Shown here: positions 59,647 through 64,000 of the stretch, one piece after another | How positions within the stretch are numbered: the first letter of the stretch is position 1 | How the letters are laid out: every line of letters starts with the position of its first letter | Virus record (IMG/VR): IMGVR_UViG_3300034683_000192 | Span: 62,001 to 126,000 of that record | Length of the DNA: 64,000 nt | Source of the DNA: a virus | Direction: 5' to 3' (one strand) | The notes under the pieces: model-generated | The model's input: only the letters and a program-made list of their open reading frames with translations | Told to the model about the DNA's origin: nothing | Databases searched by the model: none | Made by a program: the position numbers and the translations under genes

Positions 59647-60699
59647 CTACATTTGAACAATATTGACGGTACCATTTCCACCTTTACCACCGGCGACATT
59701 TCCCGTACCACCATTTCCGCCATTGGCAACGATCTTGGAAATATCGTTGATACTTCCCTTGTGGAAGATATGAATGGCTCCGCCACCAGATCCACCACCA
59801 CCGACTTTATGTGTCCCACCAGAACCATTACCACCAGCAACACCATTGGCTTCAATTGCTCCGGCAGGTCCTATGATGATATCACCATCGACAAAAAGGA
59901 TCATCAACCCTCCGGTACCAGTTCCTCCAGCAGTACCACCAGTACCACTTACGAGAATCTTTCCGTGTGTTCCACCAGGATTCCCAGCACCTCCCCCTGC
60001 AGTTCTTCCGTATCTACCACCATCAGTATCTTTGGCTACGCCATTCCCACCTTTTCCACCGTCAACTGCACCATCTTGTGCAGATCCTGAGTTACCATAG
60101 AGGTTCACTCCACCACCACCAGTGCCGCCGGAAAATGATGTACCTGCGTTCCCGCGACCAGCATTACCAGATCCTCCACCACCAGTAGTTCTTCCACCAG
60201 AGCCACCACCGCCACAGGCACCATTTACACCAATGTTTCCATTGGCACGCGATGAGTTTGCAGGGTATGCGGAAATAGCTCCACCAGTAGGACCAATGAA
60301 GGGGATATTTTCTGGAGTAAAGATATCACTACTGTGGAAATAGACTACTTTGTTTTCGTGATCTATTCCTACGAATTTTCCAGGAACATTGGCACCCCTC
60401 GCAGACATCGAAAGGCGACCATTCACAGTCAGATTTCCTCTGATGTGAATGTATAACCCCATACATCTGTTCGAGGGTCTCACGAGATGACCAGCATTGA
60501 CAGTAAAATCGTCAAATGTAAGAAGAACTGGATCTCCATCAAGAATGGATGCAAATTCGTCAGTAGTAGTGACACCAGTAGAAACGAAATTACCTGCCGA
60601 TTCTGGAAAACTTAATGCACGTTCGGCAGGAAGAAGAGGCTCTGCGTATTTTTTACGCAACTTATATCCGGCGTCTGTAAGTTCAATAGCTATCGGCAT
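59647..60699 (-). CDS. Glycine-rich adhesin-type protein, copy 2
   Basis: 350 residues, GGAGA before the ATG. Seen: an N-terminal domain with FPESAGNFVSTGVTTTDEF, TVNAGHLVRPSNRC and GNLTVNGRLSMSARGANVPGKFVGI, nearly the same as copies 1 and 3. Then a variable Gly-rich region with runs such as ACGGGGSGG and GGAGNPGG, then GGGSGGGAIHIFHKGS and the end GTVNIVQM. Inference: receptor-binding tail component with a polyglycine-helix fold. The middle differs from the other copies while both ends are kept, as expected if domain swapping changes host range. Confidence 0.7.
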   Translation of the reverse strand: MPIAIELTDAGYKLRKKYAEPLLPAERALSFPESAGNFVSTGVTTTDEFASILDGDPVLLTFDDFTVNAGHLVRPSNRCMGLYIHIRGNLTVNGRLSMSARGANVPGKFVGIDHENKVVYFHSSDIFTPENIPFIGPTGGAISAYPANSSRANGNIGVNGACGGGGSGGRTTGGGGSGNAGRGNAGTSFSGGTGGGGVNLYGNSGSAQDGAVDGGKGGNGVAKDTDGGRYGRTAGGGAGNPGGTHGKILVSGTGGTAGGTGTGGLMILFVDGDIIIGPAGAIEANGVAGGNGSGGTHKVGGGGSGGGAIHIFHKGSINDISKIVANGGNGGTGNVAGGKGGNGTVNIVQM

Positions 60700-60744
60700 G
60701 AATATTCTCCGGTGGATTTAGTTAATGGACATAGTATTCCTGAA

Positions 60745-60767
60745 AGGAGATCCCTATGGGATCTCCT
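60745..60767 (-). terminator. 10-bp hairpin after adhesin copy 3
   Basis: AGGAGATCCC arms with a 3-base loop, 9 bases after the stop. Confidence 0.78.
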
Positions 60768-60775
60768 CTGTGCCG

Positions 60776-61888
60776 CTATATTTGTACTATATTGACAGAT
60801 CCATTCCCACCTTTACCTCCAATCGAAGGGGCAGATGGCGATGTTCCACCATTTCCACCAATTGCTTTAATCTTTGTCGGATCATTGATTGTACCTTTAT
60901 GGAAGATGTGAATTGATCCACCTCCGGAGCCTCCTCCACCAGGACCATTATGACTGGTTCCAGTAGGACGACCAGCTCCACCAGCAGATCCATTGGAGTT
61001 GATTTCTCCTGAAGCTCCAAAAATAATCTTTCCACCAACAATAAGGACAATCAGCCCACCTGTACCAGTCTCACCGGGAGCACACAATCCAGGTCTAGCG
61101 GTAGCTCCACCGGGATTCCCTGCACCACCAGGAGCAGATGTCAGTGTTATTCCGAGTGATGTTGCAGGGTTGTATACAAATTTACCATCTCCACCCTTAC
61201 CAGCATTTTCTCCAGCATTTTCACAGATGGCCGATGCTTCATAACCAGTCGCACCACCACTCCCAGATCCACCAGAGAAAGAGGTACCTGCACCGCCATT
61301 ACCAGATTTTGCATATGCTGCAGTATATCCGGTACGGTTGGGAACACTTGCCATCGCACCACCCGATCCACCACCACCAGAACATCTGGATTTGATTCCG
61401 CCAGCAATACCCAATGCATATGCATTTCCTGCGGTAGGACGTGATGCAGCAACTCCTACCGCACCTACTCCACCTACGGCAGGAATGACATATACTTCGG
61501 GAACTGCGCTATATTTGTCTTGATCAGTGAATGCAAAAAATTTGTTAGCAGGATCAATATTCACGAACTTACCCGGAGCATTCGCTCCTCTGGAGGTCAT
61601 AGTCAATAGACCATTGATGGTAAGATCACCTTCGATGTAAATAAACATTCCTTTGCATCGATTTTTGGGTCGAACAATATGACCAGCATTGATGGTCATA
61701 TTTTTGAAAGAAAGAACAACTGGATCTCCATCTACAGTAGATTCAAATTCATCTGTGGTAGTAACTCCGGATGAAATAAAATCTTCAGTAGGAATGGAAA
61801 ATTTGAATCCAGGATCTGCGATCAATTCGCCAGCATATCTTGCCTGTAATGCACTACCAGCATTAGGAAGTTCAATCGCTAAGGGCAT
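60776..61888 (-). CDS. Glycine-rich adhesin-type protein, copy 3
   Basis: 370 residues, GGAGA before the ATG, in tandem with copy 2. Seen: SSGVTTTDEFESTVDGDPVV, TINAGHIVRPKNRCKGMF and TINGLLTMTSRGANAPGKFVNI, a Gly-rich centre of different composition (more Ala and Ser, e.g. GGAGTSFSGGSGSGG), then GGGSGGGSIHIFHKGT and the end GSVNIVQI. Closest to copy 1 in the NRCKGMF and NIVQI parts. A T-rich TTTATTTTTTGT element and a hairpin precede it. Same inferred role. Confidence 0.7.
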   Translation of the reverse strand: MPLAIELPNAGSALQARYAGELIADPGFKFSIPTEDFISSGVTTTDEFESTVDGDPVVLSFKNMTINAGHIVRPKNRCKGMFIYIEGDLTINGLLTMTSRGANAPGKFVNIDPANKFFAFTDQDKYSAVPEVYVIPAVGGVGAVGVAASRPTAGNAYALGIAGGIKSRCSGGGGSGGAMASVPNRTGYTAAYAKSGNGGAGTSFSGGSGSGGATGYEASAICENAGENAGKGGDGKFVYNPATSLGITLTSAPGGAGNPGGATARPGLCAPGETGTGGLIVLIVGGKIIFGASGEINSNGSAGGAGRPTGTSHNGPGGGGSGGGSIHIFHKGTINDPTKIKAIGGNGGTSPSAPSIGGKGGNGSVNIVQI

Positions 61889-61932
61889 GAGAATTCTCCA
61901 GTGGATTTTGATTTAAGAACATAGTATTTTGA

Positions 61933-61945
61933 ACAAAAAATAAAC
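61933..61945 (-). promoter_or_regulatory. T-rich element upstream of adhesin copy 3
   Basis: Minus strand GTTTATTTTTTGT directly after the helicase hairpin and about 45 bases before the adhesin gene. Confidence 0.4.
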
Positions 61946-61974
61946 AGATGGAGGGCGTTTCCGCCCTCCATCTG
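61945..61974 (-). terminator. 13-bp hairpin, GAAA loop, with U-tract
   Basis: CAGATGGAGGGCG arms after the helicase gene, followed on minus by TTTATTTTTTG. Confidence 0.85.
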
Positions 61975-61976
61975 CA

Positions 61977-63452
61977 CTACGCACGAAGCGTTTCTGCACT
62001 GTACTTCAAGGCTCTGTGTCTATATACGCGAGCTCTCGATTGGTAGTGAGCTATTTGTCTGCTAAGATTTCCATTGTAGATATCTACGAATTCTGGAATG
62101 TTACCACTCTTAAGAACACGTAAACGTCCGAGTCTCTGTTCTGCTCCAGGTTCACTACCATCTGAATCCGTACGAATGACCGTGCGAAGCATGGCAATGT
62201 CAGTCCCTGTACCACATGCTTTAGGATTCCCGATGATGATGTCGGAAATCTCTTTATTCTCTTCGGGATCGTCCCCAAAGAATGTATTCACTTTAAGATC
62301 AGGAAATTCACATTCCAGATATCGCTTGATCATTTCACCGAATGCACGAGTGAACCCAAATATCAGTAACTTTTCTCCAGGTTCTTTAACTCGCATGTAG
62401 TGTATATTGATTATTGGAATAAGTACATTCCGTAAGAATCTTTGTCTTACTTTCGGGTTATTCTGAATATACCCTTCGTATCTCGGATGAGAATAGCCGT
62501 GAAATGTATTGAACATCGATTCTTTTGGAATGTCCAGAAAATATTGATATCCTGTCACATTAACGTATTTGTGGTATTCCCCACCACTCACGAGCATTGA
62601 GTCGGGATAAATCAGATCGAATATTGCTCGTTCACTTCTCTTGCTTCTCTTAGGCGTAGCAGAGAGATATCCATTGTGCTGAATAATAGACAAAAGATCG
62701 ATTGTGACCAGTGTATGAAAACAAAGATGAAATTCATCGAAGAATTTTGCGCCAATCCCATAGTGCTTCTGAAAGTCCTCCCAAGTGGGCATTCCTTCAT
62801 AGCTACCAAGACCCTGGGCAAATGCTTTAAGCGTGTCTAATGACGCTATGAATATCTTTGGCATCAATTCAGATGCCATGAGTCTGATGACCGAGTTTGC
62901 TCCTTTAAGAACATAGACGTCATCTTCTTTGATATCTAATTGCTCAAGAACGGCATTTTTCCACTGATCAAGTAGACCATCCGAGACGATCATAGATGCC
63001 ACACCCATCTTTACGATAGCGGCATTGGCACTGAATGTCTTTCCTTTTCCTGTCTGCAAATCTGACCCACGCATAGGTAGGTTTTCATTTGCCAGATGAT
63101 CCACTACAGGAACTTGATATTCTCGAACTTCCCAGCCTTTGCGTAATTTGATGCATATTTTTCTTGGAGGAGCTACTTCTCCTTCAAACACTTCGTAGGG
63201 TATTTTTTGGAAAGTCAAGGAATCTTCAATAGAAGAAAGAAGCTGTCTAGGAACTCGCATTTCTCCATTTACGCGATCGTAAATGTAATATCTGTTCAGC
63301 AGTACAAACTTTCTGGAATTCTTATCGAATTCCATTTCTCGGCACTTATCAAGTACCCGGCGTATATCCCCTTTTCCATTCGCAACATCTCCGTTTTTTG
63401 AGCAACGGATTGCTACAAATGTGGGGTATACCGTTATGCACACAGGATCCAT
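61977..63452 (-). CDS. SF2 DNA/RNA helicase (UvsW-like)
   Basis: 491 residues, GAGGA before the ATG. Seen: an N-terminal strand/helix domain, Walker A LQTGKGKT (132-139), Walker B box DEFH (239-242), motif III SATP (264-267), a second RecA domain and motif VI QRLGR near 441. This is the motif set of superfamily 2 helicases. Length and layout resemble T4 UvsW, which unwinds branched DNA and R-loops in recombination and replication switching. Inference: phage DNA repair or recombination helicase. Substrate not decided by sequence. Confidence 0.88.
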   Translation of the reverse strand: MDPVCITVYPTFVAIRCSKNGDVANGKGDIRRVLDKCREMEFDKNSRKFVLLNRYYIYDRVNGEMRVPRQLLSSIEDSLTFQKIPYEVFEGEVAPPRKICIKLRKGWEVREYQVPVVDHLANENLPMRGSDLQTGKGKTFSANAAIVKMGVASMIVSDGLLDQWKNAVLEQLDIKEDDVYVLKGANSVIRLMASELMPKIFIASLDTLKAFAQGLGSYEGMPTWEDFQKHYGIGAKFFDEFHLCFHTLVTIDLLSIIQHNGYLSATPKRSKRSERAIFDLIYPDSMLVSGGEYHKYVNVTGYQYFLDIPKESMFNTFHGYSHPRYEGYIQNNPKVRQRFLRNVLIPIINIHYMRVKEPGEKLLIFGFTRAFGEMIKRYLECEFPDLKVNTFFGDDPEENKEISDIIIGNPKACGTGTDIAMLRTVIRTDSDGSEPGAEQRLGRLRVLKSGNIPEFVDIYNGNLSRQIAHYQSRARVYRHRALKYSAETLRA

Positions 63453-63505
63453 TAATAATCCTCGGTTAAAGGTTACATAAAATTTGCATACTGTTTGTAG
63501 AGATA

Positions 63506-63529
63506 CACCGGGAGATTTCTCTCCCGGTG
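63506..63529 (-). terminator. 10-bp hairpin, GAAA loop
   Basis: CACCGGGAGA arms after the 63536 gene. Confidence 0.78.
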
Positions 63530-63535
63530 CAAGAA

Positions 63536-64000
63536 TCAGTCGACGATGATCCAGTCGGAATCAGCGGTCTTCTTCCACTTGAGAGGAAGAGAGAACACCT
63601 GACAAAGATAGACCAGAGAGTTGATGATCTGTGCTGCCATCACGTCAGAATTGATGGGACGATTATCCTTCTTGTTGGTGAGGTATTGATGCCACACCGA
63701 AAGATGGATAAACAACGTATTTACGTCGTCATCGTCTTCGTCGAGATCTTCGTGACGTATGTCGTACAGTTCCGCAGGAACGACCGCTGTATAGGTAAAG
63801 ATAGTTTCCTGCATGACAGGATAGACTCCGAGACCCTCAGCGACGAGCTTTGATGCATCTTCGTTGGATACACCTTTAAGTTCTGCGGTAAACAATACGC
63901 GATTCTCGCGATTTCTTTCTTCGATACCTCGGACAATCTCAGCGTATCGTTTTTTGGCAGCTGCTATCTCTTCAGGAGTTGCGCAGATTTCATTTGCCCA
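63536..64000 (-). CDS. Unknown protein (5' end outside window)
   Basis: At least 155 residues; the frame stays open to the right edge, so the start lies outside. Seen: a helical beginning (EEIAAAKKRYAEIVRGIEERNRENRVL), an acidic loop (HEDLDEDDDDVN) and a C-terminal part LPLKWKKTADSDWIIVD. No family recognised. A hairpin with a GAAA loop on the minus strand follows the stop and separates it from the helicase gene. Confidence 0.72.
   Translation of the reverse strand, partial: WANEICATPEEIAAAKKRYAEIVRGIEERNRENRVLFTAELKGVSNEDASKLVAEGLGVYPVMQETIFTYTAVVPAELYDIRHEDLDEDDDDVNTLFIHLSVWHQYLTNKKDNRPINSDVMAAQIINSLVYLCQVFSLPLKWKKTADSDWIIVD

Noticed and set aside
1-64000. CRISPR array, integrase or attachment site
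   Set aside because: No regularly spaced direct repeats and no integrase-like gene; the palindromes are all different and sit after stop codons.

Overview
This window looks like part of a large lytic tailed phage (jumbo myovirus) related to the phiKZ group. The main evidence is at the left end. A gene running off the edge resembles the N-terminal half of RNA polymerase beta, and a plus-strand gene carries the DxDGD signature of the N-terminal part of beta-prime. Between them lie virion genes, including a 1986-residue tape-measure-like protein with a lysozyme-like domain. phiKZ packages a virion RNA polymerase made of split beta/beta-prime pieces encoded in such a neighbourhood. In agreement with this, at least ten intergenic spacers carry a TATATTAC-like motif pointing into the downstream minus-strand gene, close to the early promoter type reported for phiKZ relatives. 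Almost everything is on the minus strand. Only three genes are on plus: beta-prime, one glycine-rich adhesin and a PurA/PurZ homologue.

Layout: 1-14761 virion polymerase pieces and tail proteins. 14833-22742 is a run of small unknown genes, at least five of which look like tandem paralogues. 22757-27365 holds structural/tail-fibre-type genes. 27656-33683 has endolysin, anaerobic ribonucleotide reductase activase (nrdG), small exported or membrane proteins, thymidylate kinase and dUTPase. 33841-36993 holds a glycine-rich adhesin and an adenylosuccinate-synthetase homologue whose catalytic Asp is replaced by Ser, as in PurZ enzymes of diaminopurine (Z-DNA) phages. 38102-40045 is an RNA island: tRNA-Ser, a tmRNA, tRNA-Arg, tRNA-Pro, tRNA-Gly, a frameshifted HNH endonuclease and an unexplained structured RNA. 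40068-45026 has small membrane proteins, an HTH regulator, a DUF4326/NADAR pair and a transglutaminase-like protein. 45088-51564 has a giant unknown protein and a deoxyribosyltransferase-like protein. 51680-55294 is nrdD with two inteins. 55600-64000 has a SLOG/macrodomain pair, two more glycine-rich adhesins and an SF2 helicase.

Themes: nucleotide supply (NrdD, NrdG, Tmk, Dut, PurZ-like, deoxyribosyltransferase-like) is combined with proteins that handle ADP-ribose or nucleotide derivatives (NADAR, DUF4326, DarG-like macrodomain, SLOG). This suggests defence against NAD/ADP-ribosylation-based immunity. The phage also brings its own ribosome-rescue RNA. Nearly every transcription unit ends in a strong palindromic hairpin, often with a GAAA loop on the minus strand. 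Two genes carry single-base homopolymer frameshifts that could be real or sequencing errors.
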